A stretch of 64,000 bases of DNA. Origin: Meiothermus sp. (lineage in GTDB: Bacteria; Deinococcota; Deinococci; Deinococcales; Thermaceae). The DNA lies in NCBI RefSeq assembly GCF_026004055.1, contig NZ_BPIJ01000001.1:372001-436000 (forward strand). The letters run 5' to 3'. Each line of letters begins with the position of its first letter. Position 1 is the stretch's first letter. Below, in pieces: positions 36,903 through 45,428 of this stretch. Both the position numbers and the translations under genes were made by a program. The notes beneath the pieces were generated by a model that saw nothing but the letters and a program-made list of their open reading frames with translations, made no database searches and had not been told where the DNA came from.

Positions 36903-39167
36903 GTGGCACTCAAGCCGGTGAGAAAAGGGTGGAGCCCCCAGACCTGGGTTAGCCTGCGGCCTTTTGGCATGGGTTTACAAAAGCCCAACAACTTCCTCGA
37001 GGTTTTCCGGGCCCTAGCCGAGAACGCCGACAACCTGGGGTATGCCTGGCGAATCCTGCAAGATGGGGTCTGCGACGGCTGCGCCCTGGGCACCCGCGGC
37101 CTGCGGGACTGGACCATCCAGGGCCTGCACCTATGCAATATCCGGCTGCGCCTGCTGCGGCTCAACACCATGGGGCCGCTGGATCCGGCCTTGCTAAAAG
37201 ACCCTACCTTGCTTCGCGGCAAAAGCTCGGCCGAGTTGCGGGCGTTGGGCCGTCTGCCCTATCCCCTGTACCGCCGTAGAGGGGAGAGGGGGTTTACCCG
37301 CATTAGCTGGGATGAGGCCCTGGATCGCATCGCCCTGAAACTATGCAAAACCCCACCCGACAAGATGGGCTTCTACCTGACCAGCCGGGGCACCCCCAAC
37401 GAAACCTACTACGTGGTGCAGAAAGCGGTGCGGGCCCTGGGTAGCAACAACATCGACAATGCCGCCCGCATCTGTCACAGTCCCAGCACGGTGGCGCTCA
37501 AGGCCTCGCTGGGTGTGGCCGCTACAACCTGTAGCTACCGCGACCTGATCGGCACCGACCTGGTGGTATTTTTTGGCTCCAACCCGGCGGTTAACCAGCC
37601 GGTCATGATGAAATACCTCTACTATGCCAAAAAGGCCGGTACCCAGGTGGTTTGCGTGAACCCCTACCAAGAGCCGGCCATGCAGCACTACTGGATTCCC
37701 TCCGACCCCGAGAGCGCGCTGTTTGGCACCCGCATCACCGACCGCTTTTTCCGGGTACAGCCGGGGGGCGACAGCGCTTTTATCAGCGGAACCCTCAAAC
37801 ACCTGATCGAGCAGAACTGGCTTAACCAACCTTTTATCGATGCGCACACCCAGGGCTTTGAGGCTGTGCGGGCGCAGGTCTTGGCGACCTCCTGGGAGGA
37901 ACTCGAGCAACGTTCCGGCAGCAGCAAAGCGGAGATGCTCGAGTTCGCCCTGCTGCTGGCTAAAGCCAACAAGGCCGTGCTGGTCTGGAGTATGGGCATT
38001 ACCCAGCACACCACCGGCGAGGATGCGGTGCAGAGCATCATTAACTTAGGGCTCGCACGGGGCTACCTAGGGCGCGAGGGCTGCGGCCTGATGCCCATCC
38101 GGGGCCACTCGGGGGTGCAAGGCGGGGCCGAGATGGGGGCCTATGCCACGGTGTTTCCCGGGGGGGGTCCCATCAACGCCGAAAGTGCTGCGGCCCTGGA
38201 ACAACACTGGGGTTTTCCGGTGCCCGCTGAACCAGGCCTCACCGTTACGGAGATGCTCGAGGCGAACCTCGAGGTGCTTTGGAGTGTGGGGGGCAACTTC
38301 CTGGAAACCCTCCCCAGCCCGGCCCAGGCCGAGGCCCGCCTGGCCCAGGTGCCGTTGCGTGTCCACCAGGACATCGTGCTTTCCTCGCAGATGCTGCTCG
38401 AGCCCGCCGAGGAGGTGATACTGCTCCCCGCCACTACCCGCTACGAGATTCCTGGCGGCTGCACCCAGACCAGCACCGAGCGCCGGGTCATCTTTAGCCC
38501 GGAAATCCCCGGCCCGCGCTTGGCTGAGGCCCGCTGGGAGGGGCAGGTTTTCCAGGACATAGTCGCCCGGATGTGCAAGCCCGAGCTGGCCCAGAAGGTG
38601 CGTTTTGCCGATACCGCCGCGGTACGGGCCGAGATTGCCCGGGTTGTCCCGCTTTACGACGGCATCCAGCACCTTCGCCAAAAAGGCGATGCCTTCCAGT
38701 ACGGGGGCCCCCAGCTCTGCCCGGACGGGGTATGCCCTACCCCGGACGGACGGGCCCGCTTCAGGGCCGTCTCCTTGCCCAAAAGCAGCATTCCCCAAGG
38801 CGCTTTCCGGCTGGTTACCCGGCGCGGGAAGCAGTTCAACAGCATGGTGCACGAACCCACTGACCCCATCAACGGCGCGCCCCGCGACGCGGTGCTCATC
38901 TCCTCAACCGACCTGCAAAAGCTGGGTTTGAGGCCCGGCCAGCGCATCTGGCTTCAGAATGGCTTTGGCACCCTAGCCGGACAGGTTTTTGTGGCCGAGG
39001 TGCATCCCGGCAGTGTGCAGGTACACTGGCCGGAGGGCAATGTGCTGTTGGATCCTGCGCTGCGCTCGAGCCAGGCCAAAATACCGGCCTACAAAGAGGC
39101 GTATGTCTATATTTACCCCCAACCACCGGCCCAAAGCCCGCAGCAAAGCCAGGCTCTGGCGGATTGA
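36903..39167 (+). CDS. FdhF/YdeP-family molybdopterin oxidoreductase
   Basis: A 754-residue molybdenum bis-MGD enzyme related to formate dehydrogenase alpha subunits. Only part of the usual Fe-S motif is present: C57-x2-C60 and C78, with no cysteine at the third position, as in YdeP-like proteins. The active-site loop has a cysteine, A-R-I-C191-H-S-P-S. MGD-binding segments are G-S-N-P-A-V-N-Q-P and G-I-T-Q-H-T-T-G. GTG start with GGTGGAGG upstream. fdhD overlaps its end, supporting a sulfur-dependent formate dehydrogenase-type activity; the physiological substrate and electron partner are unknown. Confidence 0.85.
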   Translation: MALKPVRKGWSPQTWVSLRPFGMGLQKPNNFLEVFRALAENADNLGYAWRILQDGVCDGCALGTRGLRDWTIQGLHLCNIRLRLLRLNTMGPLDPALLKDPTLLRGKSSAELRALGRLPYPLYRRRGERGFTRISWDEALDRIALKLCKTPPDKMGFYLTSRGTPNETYYVVQKAVRALGSNNIDNAARICHSPSTVALKASLGVAATTCSYRDLIGTDLVVFFGSNPAVNQPVMMKYLYYAKKAGTQVVCVNPYQEPAMQHYWIPSDPESALFGTRITDRFFRVQPGGDSAFISGTLKHLIEQNWLNQPFIDAHTQGFEAVRAQVLATSWEELEQRSGSSKAEMLEFALLLAKANKAVLVWSMGITQHTTGEDAVQSIINLGLARGYLGREGCGLMPIRGHSGVQGGAEMGAYATVFPGGGPINAESAAALEQHWGFPVPAEPGLTVTEMLEANLEVLWSVGGNFLETLPSPAQAEARLAQVPLRVHQDIVLSSQMLLEPAEEVILLPATTRYEIPGGCTQTSTERRVIFSPEIPGPRLAEARWEGQVFQDIVARMCKPELAQKVRFADTAAVRAEIARVVPLYDGIQHLRQKGDAFQYGGPQLCPDGVCPTPDGRARFRAVSLPKSSIPQGAFRLVTRRGKQFNSMVHEPTDPINGAPRDAVLISSTDLQKLGLRPGQRIWLQNGFGTLAGQVFVAEVHPGSVQVHWPEGNVLLDPALRSSQAKIPAYKEAYVYIYPQPPAQSPQQSQALAD

Positions 39168-39954
39168 GGGCGGACGGGCCTGGGCCAGAACCGAGCAACT
39201 CGCCACCGAGGAGCCGCTGGAAATCCGGTTGCTGTGGGGGGACGAACGGCGCACACTGGCCGTGACCATGCGCACACCGGGGCACGACTTTGAGCTGGCT
39301 GCCGGGTTTTTGTGGGCCGAAGGGGTGGTGGGGGCGCGGGATGAAATCCGGCGCATAGCCTACTGCACCGACCCCGGCGAACCTCAGCAGTACAACATCG
39401 TGAACGTGTGGCTGCAATCGGATACCCCACCGCACCTGGCCCCTTTGGAACGCCACTTCTACACCAACTCGGCCTGTGGGGTGTGCGGCAGAGCCGGGCT
39501 CGAGAACCTGCGGCGGCGCTATGCCCCGCTGGAGGCCGGGTGGCAGGTCTCGAGCCCTGTGATCACCCAACTACCGTCGCTGCTGCACCGGCAGCAAAAA
39601 CTATTCCAGCAGACCGGCGGCCTGCACGCAGCGGCGCTCTTCGACCCACACGGAAACCTCCTCGCCCTACGAGAAGACGTGGGCCGCCACAATGCGCTGG
39701 ACAAGCTGTTGGGCTGGGCGTTGCTGGAAAACCGGCTTCCTCTATCTGAGGGTGTGGTATTGGTGAGCGGGCGGGCCAGCTACGAACTGGCCCAGAAAAC
39801 CCTGGCTGCAGGCATCCCCGTGCTGTGCGCCATTTCGGCCCCCAGCAGCCTGGCGGTAGAGCTGGCCAGGGAGTTCAACCTCACCCTGATTGGTTTTTTA
39901 CGGGACTCCTTCAACATCTATAGCGCCCCGGAACGGATTAAGCTGACGGACTAA
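39103..39954 (+). CDS. fdhD: Formate dehydrogenase accessory sulfurtransferase FdhD
   Basis: A 283-residue FdhD that transfers sulfur from cysteine desulfurase to the molybdenum cofactor of formate dehydrogenases. The active cysteine pair is in T-N-S-A-C-G-V-C-G-R; other motifs are E-E-P-L-E-I-R, R-T-P-G-H-D-F-E-L-A-A-G-F, L-R-E-D-V-G-R-H-N-A-L-D-K and S-G-R-A-S-Y-E-L. The ATG lies 65 bases inside the end of the oxidoreductase gene, in another frame, with AGAGG before it; downstream starts would remove family residues less completely but the overlap is plausible. Confidence 0.92.
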   Translation: MSIFTPNHRPKARSKARLWRIEGGRAWARTEQLATEEPLEIRLLWGDERRTLAVTMRTPGHDFELAAGFLWAEGVVGARDEIRRIAYCTDPGEPQQYNIVNVWLQSDTPPHLAPLERHFYTNSACGVCGRAGLENLRRRYAPLEAGWQVSSPVITQLPSLLHRQQKLFQQTGGLHAAALFDPHGNLLALREDVGRHNALDKLLGWALLENRLPLSEGVVLVSGRASYELAQKTLAAGIPVLCAISAPSSLAVELAREFNLTLIGFLRDSFNIYSAPERIKLTD

Positions 39955-40160
39955 GTGCTCTGGAAAGTATGTGATGCCGGCCTTCTCCCGTCATTGCGAG
40001 CGTCCGCAGGAAGCGAAGCAAGCCAGAATTTCTGGCCAGGCTAGCCAGGTCAAACCTAATCTGGATTGCTTCGTTGGCGGGGGCCTCCTCGCAATGACAA
40101 GGAGGTGACACCTGGATTTGTAAGGGCAAAGTGACGTAAACCGGATTATCAGACCACTAA
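39955..40160. other. Non-coding stretch with repeats after fdhD
   Basis: No gene visible. It holds the palindromic repeat described separately and, at its right end, TTATCAGACCAC, a degenerate terminal repeat of the MITE-like family that faces copy 2. Confidence 0.6.
39990..40098. repeat. Palindromic interspersed repeat (TCATTGCGAG type)
   Basis: Outer arms GTCATTGCGAG (39990-40000) and CTCGCAATGAC (40088-40098) are perfect complements; inner arms around AAGCGAAGCAAGCCAGA and TCTGGATTGCTTCGTT also pair imperfectly. Similar GTCATTGCGAG...AAGCAATCC palindromes are scattered in many bacterial genomes. A half copy occurs at 23587. Confidence 0.7.
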
Positions 40161-40495
40161 GTGGTCTGGTAACTAAATTTCCGAAGTTATGTACCGCACA
40201 CCGAATACATCGATGTAGAGATTCCATCCCACTTCGGCCCTCGAGATGGCCTAAAAACGCCCTCCCTACCGCGTAGGGAGGGTGGGGGAGGGTATCAGGC
40301 AAGGCCCCCAATCCGCTGCGTGAAGGGCCAGGTCAGCCACCCCACCTTCCCTCCCCTACGCAGTAGGGGAGGAAGGAAACGGGTTGGGGTACTTTTGGCA
40401 TGACCGTACAGGCACTGCACCGAAGGCCCAGGTTTACGAGACACGGCGCGTTCTGAAGGCTAAACCCCATACTGCGTATTTTGTTACCAGACCAC
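40161..40495. mobile_element. MITE-like element, copy 2 (335 bp)
   Basis: Ends GTGGTCTGGTAAC and GTTACCAGACCAC, same interior hairpins as copy 1, and only about three substitutions relative to copy 3. A TA follows the right end. The left flank is TAA rather than TA, and just outside it is a partial inverted end of another copy, so the junction has been rearranged or two elements met here. Confidence 0.85.
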
Positions 40496-40507
40496 TAAGC
40501 AAATCTG

Positions 40508-41479
40508 TTAGATAACGTGCTGCGGCAGCCCCTGCAACTCCGATTCCTGGGTGGGCACAAAGCCGCCCTCAAAAGCCTCCAAAAGGGAGCCTTCCAGAAA
40601 CCAGCTCCTGGGGGTTTTGGCGCCCCACAAGGTTTGGCGGCGGGGGTCGTTGAGGCTCCAGCGGATGGGCTCGAAGTCGGGGTCAACCGTGCTATAGTCG
40701 GAGGTATACAGCTCGATACGGTGCCCGTCGGGGTCGCGCAGATAGAGGAAGAAGGCGTTGGAAACCCCATGCCGTCCCGGCCCCCGTTCGATGGCCTCGG
40801 TTTGCATGGCCCCGGCCAGGATGTCGCAGGCCCTGATAATGCTCATGGCATCGGGCATCCAGTAGGCGAAGTGGTGCAGGCGGGGGCCGGTGCCGTTGGT
40901 GAGGGCCAGGTCGTGGACGTTGCCCTTGCGGTGAATCCAGGCGGCCCAGATTTTGCCATCGTCGCCCTCGGTGTACTCGGACATCCGAAAGGCCAGCCTG
41001 TCCATGTACCAGCGGGTCATGGCCTCGACCTGCGGGGTCATCACGTTGATATGGTCGATGCGCTGGATGCCGGGCCCTTTGTGCAGGTCGTAGCGCTGCA
41101 AAAGCCAGGGGTACTTCTGGCTTTCGGCGTAGAAGACCAGCGGTACACCGAAGGAGTCTTGCAGGCGGAGCATCCGGGGCCGGTCTTGCTCGGACTCCCA
41201 GCGGTACGGCAGGCCCAGGGCGTGGGCTAGCTCGACCAGCAACTGCAAGTCGAGCTCACCGGCCACCCGGTAGCCCAGGTGTTTGATGCCGGCCTCGGGG
41301 GCCAGCTCGAGTTTGAGCGTCCACTCGCGGTCTTCGGTGCCGCGCAGGTAGAGGGCGCTGGGGCTTTCGTGGAGCACATTCAGGCCCAGCAAGTCCACAT
41401 AAAAGTGGCGCGAGCGCCCCAGGTCGGTCACGTAAAACACCCCGTGACCGATGCGGATAATGTTGGGTATCTGGTTCAT
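40508..41479 (-). CDS. hpaD: 3,4-dihydroxyphenylacetate 2,3-dioxygenase
   Basis: A 323-residue type I extradiol dioxygenase opening the ring of homoprotocatechuate to 5-carboxymethyl-2-hydroxymuconate semialdehyde. Two vicinal-oxygen-chelate domains; metal ligands in the second are I-D-H-I-N-V-M, R-L-H-H-F-A-Y-W and H-R-I-E-L-Y-T-S-D-Y. The last gene of the hpa operon, 93 bases after hpaC. Other extradiol enzymes are possible in principle, but the cluster fixes the substrate well. The downstream flank is repeat copy 2. Confidence 0.9.
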   Translation of the reverse strand: MNQIPNIIRIGHGVFYVTDLGRSRHFYVDLLGLNVLHESPSALYLRGTEDREWTLKLELAPEAGIKHLGYRVAGELDLQLLVELAHALGLPYRWESEQDRPRMLRLQDSFGVPLVFYAESQKYPWLLQRYDLHKGPGIQRIDHINVMTPQVEAMTRWYMDRLAFRMSEYTEGDDGKIWAAWIHRKGNVHDLALTNGTGPRLHHFAYWMPDAMSIIRACDILAGAMQTEAIERGPGRHGVSNAFFLYLRDPDGHRIELYTSDYSTVDPDFEPIRWSLNDPRRQTLWGAKTPRSWFLEGSLLEAFEGGFVPTQESELQGLPQHVI

Positions 41480-41545
41480 GGTTTCACCCCTTGTTGCAAG
41501 TCTCAGGTGGCAGGTAGCAGATAGAAAAGGGTGTATGCGACATGG

Positions 41546-41562
41546 TTTGGGCCATAAGCCTT
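41546..41562 (+). repeat. 17-bp repeat in the hpaC-hpaD gap
   Basis: TTTGGGCCATAAGCCTT recurs on the opposite strand at 46673-46689, also in a gap of the same gene cluster; here it continues into a small hairpin with CGGCTTAAAGCTATGGC at the hpaC end. Confidence 0.5.
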
Positions 41563-41572
41563 CGGCTTAAAG

Positions 41573-42046
41573 CTATGGCAACTGACGGTAGTCCCGGTTC
41601 CAGTACAAGAGCGGCCTGGTGTTTTCCCCAACTTTCACTTTTTCGACCTTTCCTACCACAATTTTGTGGGTTCCGCCGGGGTAGACGGCCCAGGTGTTAC
41701 AAATAAGGCTTGCCAGGGCTCCTTCCAGCACGGGGTCTTCCTCCTTGGAGAGGGGGTCGTAGCCCTCAAGGGGGCGCCCGGCAAAATGGGCCGAGGTGTG
41801 CTCGTGGCCCTCGGCCAGGAGGTTCACGGTAAAGCGCCCGGCTTTTTCCAGGATGGGCCAGAGCTGGGCGGCTTCATTGATGCAGACCAGGATTAAGGGG
41901 GGCTCGAGGCTTACGCTGGTAAAGCTGCTGGCGGTCATGCCCCGGGTTTCGCCTGCGTAGCGGGCTGCAATCACCGTGACCCCGCTGGGCCAGTGGCTCA
42001 TCACCTGGCGGAGCTGGTCAGAAAGGGAGGTTTCGGTGGTTTTCAT
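41573..42046 (-). CDS. hpaC: Flavin reductase component HpaC
   Basis: A 157-residue flavin reductase-like (split barrel FMN-binding) protein supplying reduced FAD to HpaB. Motifs: M-S-H-W-P-S-G-V-T-V-I, M-T-A-S-S-F-T-S-V-S-L-E-P-P-L, F-T-V-N-L-L, H-F-A-G-R and the C-terminal P-L-L-Y-W-N-R-D-Y. Size matches the Thermus HpaC. It follows hpaB by 38 bases. Confidence 0.92.
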   Translation of the reverse strand: MKTTETSLSDQLRQVMSHWPSGVTVIAARYAGETRGMTASSFTSVSLEPPLILVCINEAAQLWPILEKAGRFTVNLLAEGHEHTSAHFAGRPLEGYDPLSKEEDPVLEGALASLICNTWAVYPGGTHKIVVGKVEKVKVGENTRPLLYWNRDYRQLP

Positions 42047-42084
42047 GTGGAGTGAAGTCCATGGTCTATGGGCTCAGGCAGACT

Positions 42085-43542
42085 CTAGTCGCTGGCCACC
42101 ACCTCAGGCTGGGGCTGCTCTTTCCAACCCAAAAAATGCTTGATGCGCTGCTTGTAGGGTTCTTTGTCGTACACCGAGAACAGGGTCTGGTACATCCGCA
42201 CCGGGTCGCCGAAGAAGAAGCGCTCGTAGAGGGTCTGGCGTGCGCCGAACCCGCTTAAGGTCATGTCCCAGGCCAGGCGGAAAAGCTGCACGCGCTCTTT
42301 GGCGGGCAGCGTAGCCGACTGCAAGAACTTCTCGATGTAAGGCCCTATCGGCGAGTTGAGATCGGCTTCGGAGGGCAGGGTGATCATCCCAGAAGCCCCA
42401 ATCTGCTGAACGATCTCGTTGATGCGGGGGTAGAGCCGGGGGTAGAGGTTGCGGGCCCCGTCGATGGCCCCCCGATCCGGGCACAAAAGGCCATACTTGT
42501 TGAGCTTCGCATCCCGCTCGGCGCGGGCCCAGAAGCCTTTCATGGCCTCGAGGTAAACAATCACCTCGGCAATCTTTTCCTGTACATGCGGGAAGGTGTC
42601 GGCCCCGATGGCCTCGGCCATGAGCGAGACCAGGCCCAAAAAGGCCTCGGTTTTGGCGTTTTTGAGCACCACCACCTGATGGGCCATGTGCATCAGGGCC
42701 CCGGTCTCGGCATAAGCGGTGTTGCAGCGCGCGAGGTCTTTGTAGATAAACACCCGCTCCCAGGGCACGAACACATCGTCGAAAACCGTCAGGCAGTCCA
42801 TTTCTTCCAGGCGGCTGCTCAAAGGATAGTCAAACTCCCCTTCGGCGGCGGCCAGGCTCTCGCGGCTGATAAAGTGGAGCCCCGGCGTGTTGGTGGGAAT
42901 GGCAAAGGCCACCCCGTACTTGTCGGCCCCCGGCCCTTCCTTGAGCAGCGTGGAGGGGAAGACCAAGAGCTCGTCGGCGGTGGGCAGGGTGGAGAGCATC
43001 CGGGCCCCCCGCACCACGATGCCCTCATTGCTCTCGCTTACCACTCCCAGGGGAATATAGGGGTCGGGCTGCTCGAGGTTGCTCTTGGCCCGATTCACCT
43101 GGGGGTTGGTGAGGCAGTGAGTGGTGGCGAGGTCGTGCTCGCGCACGTACTGCACATAGCGGCGCACGTTGTCGGCGTAGGGACCAAAAAACTCGGCGCT
43201 CTGCTCGAAGGCCATCAGCACCGCGTTCAGGTAGTCCGGGCAGCGGCCCATCATGCCCAGGTAGGTATCGGCCCAAAGCTTGTAGGCCGCGCTGCGCCGG
43301 GCCAGGTCTTCGGGGGTTTTGGCCGGCAGCAGGCTCATGGCGTAGCGCTGGCCGTTCTGCTCGTAGGTGAGGGTGTCGCGGTGGCGCGGGTCGTGCTGCA
43401 TGTCGTAAAGCTGCGCCAGCGAGTGGGTGATGCCCCTAAAGACCGGGTGGGTGGTGGGGTCTTCGACCTTCTGGCCCTTGTACCAGAGGTTGGGCGGGTT
43501 CTTTCTGAGGGCTTCCAGGTACTCTTTACCGGTGCGTGCCAT
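42085..43542 (-). CDS. hpaB: 4-hydroxyphenylacetate 3-monooxygenase, oxygenase component
   Basis: A 485-residue FADH2-dependent monooxygenase that hydroxylates 4-hydroxyphenylacetate to homoprotocatechuate. It has the acyl-CoA dehydrogenase-like fold; recognisable parts are Y-L-E-A-L-R, H-C-L-T-N-P-Q-V-N-R, G-I-V-V-R-G-A-R-M-L-S-T and V-F-V-P-W-E-R-V-F-I-Y. Strong AGGAGG precedes the ATG. Starts 20 bases after hpaE. Works with HpaC. Confidence 0.94.
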   Translation of the reverse strand: MARTGKEYLEALRKNPPNLWYKGQKVEDPTTHPVFRGITHSLAQLYDMQHDPRHRDTLTYEQNGQRYAMSLLPAKTPEDLARRSAAYKLWADTYLGMMGRCPDYLNAVLMAFEQSAEFFGPYADNVRRYVQYVREHDLATTHCLTNPQVNRAKSNLEQPDPYIPLGVVSESNEGIVVRGARMLSTLPTADELLVFPSTLLKEGPGADKYGVAFAIPTNTPGLHFISRESLAAAEGEFDYPLSSRLEEMDCLTVFDDVFVPWERVFIYKDLARCNTAYAETGALMHMAHQVVVLKNAKTEAFLGLVSLMAEAIGADTFPHVQEKIAEVIVYLEAMKGFWARAERDAKLNKYGLLCPDRGAIDGARNLYPRLYPRINEIVQQIGASGMITLPSEADLNSPIGPYIEKFLQSATLPAKERVQLFRLAWDMTLSGFGARQTLYERFFFGDPVRMYQTLFSVYDKEPYKQRIKHFLGWKEQPQPEVVASD

Positions 43543-43562
43543 GGGGTTTGACCTCCTTTTGC

Positions 43563-45080
43563 TCAGCGCCCAAACTTCGGAATGGGGTGCTCGGTGAGCG
43601 GTACCGCAATGTGCTTGAGTTCGGTGTAGAACTCGAGGCTGTGCGCCCCGCCCTCGCGGTGGGTGCCGCTCATCTTGACCCCGCCGAAGGGGGTGGGCAG
43701 GTGGCGCACGTTGTGAGAGTTGATCCAGGTCATGCCCGCCTCCAGATGCAGCGCCAGGCGGTGCGCCCGCGACACGTCGCGGGTCCAGACATACGAGGCC
43801 AGGCCATATTTGGAGTCGTTGGCTTTTTGCAGCGCGTCGGCCTCGTCTTTGAAGGGAATGACGGTCAGGATGGGGCCAAAAATCTCCTCCTGGGCAATGC
43901 GGTGGTGGTTCTCGGCTACAAAGAGCCCAGGCCGCACGTAGTTACCCTCGGTACCCACCCGCTCACCGCCGAAGATGTGCTGCGATTCCTGCTTGCCGAT
44001 TTCCACGTAGCCCAGCACACGCTGGAGGTGCTCGGGGTGAATCAGGGGGCCCACCTCGGTGTCGGGCTCGAGGGGATGCCCCACCTTGATCCGTGCAGCC
44101 CGCTCGGCCACCCGCCGCACGAACTCGTCAAAGATACCTTCCTGTACCAGGGCGCGGCTGTTGGCGGTGCAGCGCTCGCCGTTGAAGCTGTAAATCTGGA
44201 AGACGGTGGCGTCCAGGGCGCGCTCGAGGTCGGCATCCTCGAAGATGATGGCGGGGGATTTGCCGCCTAGCTCGAGCGAGAGCCGCTTGAGGTGTTCAGC
44301 TCCATTGCGTGTGATGAGGGTGCCGGTGGTGGTCTCGCCGGTGAAGGCGATCAGGGGGATGTCCGGGTGTCGCACCACCGCATCGCCCGCCTCCTCCCCA
44401 AAGCCCTGCACCACGTTGAACACCCCCGGTGGCAGGTCGGCTTCTTGCATGATTTCGGCCAGCTTCCAGGCGGTCAGGGGCGACCACTCGGCGGGTTTCA
44501 GCACCACCGTGTTGCCGAAGGCCAGGGCGGGAGCAATGCGCCAGGTGGAGAGCATTAGGGGGGCGTTCCAGGGGGTGATGATGCCGCAAACCCCCACCGG
44601 CACCCGCACCGAGTAGTTGAGCCACTCCCCGTCCACCGGGTAGCTGTGCCCGTCCATGGCCCGCTCGGCATACTCGGCGTAAAAGTTAAAGTTCTCGGCG
44701 GCCCGCGCCACCTGGGCCCGCACAATCCGCAAGGCCTGCCCTGCGTCCAGACACTCCATCACGGCCAGCTCGTCGGTGTGCTTCTCTAGAACCTCGGCAA
44801 TCTTGAGCAGGTATTTTTTGCGGGCCTTGGCGTTCAGTTTCCACTTAGCAAACGCAGCTTTGGCAGCTTTGGCGGCCTTGTCCACGTCCTCGGCGTGGCC
44901 TTTGTAGGCCCGGGCCAACACCTGGTTGTTGGAGGGCTCGAGGCTCTCGAACAGCTCACCCCGCACCCCCGGCTGGAACCGGCCATCAATGAAGTGTTCT
45001 ACGGTGTGGGTGGCAATCTTCTGCCGCACCTGGGCAATGAAGTCAGGGCTGATGGCTTGGGTTTTCTCGGCAACTTTCAC
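43563..45080 (-). CDS. hpaE: 5-carboxymethyl-2-hydroxymuconate semialdehyde dehydrogenase
   Basis: A 505-residue NAD-dependent aldehyde dehydrogenase. Motifs: T-P-W-N-A-P-L-M-L-S-T-W-R (cofactor), F-T-G-E-T-T-T-G, L-E-L-G-G-K-S-P (general base Glu), and catalytic Cys in N-G-E-R-C-T-A-N-S-R. It oxidises the ring-cleavage product of HpaD. I choose the GTG giving M-K-V-A-E-K-T, with GGAGGG eight bases before; a TTG five codons upstream is less likely. It is the first gene of the hpaE-B-C-D run because vapBC lies upstream in opposite orientation, so it needs its own promoter. Confidence 0.92.
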   Translation of the reverse strand: MKVAEKTQAISPDFIAQVRQKIATHTVEHFIDGRFQPGVRGELFESLEPSNNQVLARAYKGHAEDVDKAAKAAKAAFAKWKLNAKARKKYLLKIAEVLEKHTDELAVMECLDAGQALRIVRAQVARAAENFNFYAEYAERAMDGHSYPVDGEWLNYSVRVPVGVCGIITPWNAPLMLSTWRIAPALAFGNTVVLKPAEWSPLTAWKLAEIMQEADLPPGVFNVVQGFGEEAGDAVVRHPDIPLIAFTGETTTGTLITRNGAEHLKRLSLELGGKSPAIIFEDADLERALDATVFQIYSFNGERCTANSRALVQEGIFDEFVRRVAERAARIKVGHPLEPDTEVGPLIHPEHLQRVLGYVEIGKQESQHIFGGERVGTEGNYVRPGLFVAENHHRIAQEEIFGPILTVIPFKDEADALQKANDSKYGLASYVWTRDVSRAHRLALHLEAGMTWINSHNVRHLPTPFGGVKMSGTHREGGAHSLEFYTELKHIAVPLTEHPIPKFGR

Positions 45081-45203
45081 TCGGATTCCCTCCAAAGCTA
45101 TGCGGTGTGCATTTCAGCAAGAAAGCCAACCCCTTCTTCTGTATCGAGGCTTGGCAGTTTGGGGCAAAGGTTTTTAGTGCATGGAACCTGATACACTGGG
45201 GGC

Positions 45204-45428
45204 ATGGTTGCGGTAAGGCAAAAAGTGGTGGTCAAAAAGGGCGGGCGTATCGAGCTCGAGTCGTCTGAGCTACCTGAAGGTGCTACGGCCGAGGTAATTG
45301 TGCTGGTAGAAGCCGAGGCTAAAGTGCCGCCCCTCTCAGGTTTGCTGGGAAAAGCCAAAGGCAACTTCAGCTTTGGGGCCGATGCCGATGAATACATCCG
45401 CCAGGAGCGCAACGCTTGGAGATCTTGA
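45204..45428 (+). CDS. VapB-like antitoxin
   Basis: A 74-residue protein with an N-terminal beta-rich part (V-R-Q-K-V-V-V-K-K-G-G-R-I-E-L-E) and an acidic C-terminal tail ending D-E-Y-I-R-Q-E-R-N-A-W-R-S, the usual toxin-wrapping region. It overlaps the PIN toxin gene by 13 bases. TACACT lies 12 bases before the ATG as a possible -10. Family assigned from context and tail; alternative names such as antitoxin of unknown class are possible. Confidence 0.72.
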   Translation: MVAVRQKVVVKKGGRIELESSELPEGATAEVIVLVEAEAKVPPLSGLLGKAKGNFSFGADADEYIRQERNAWRS

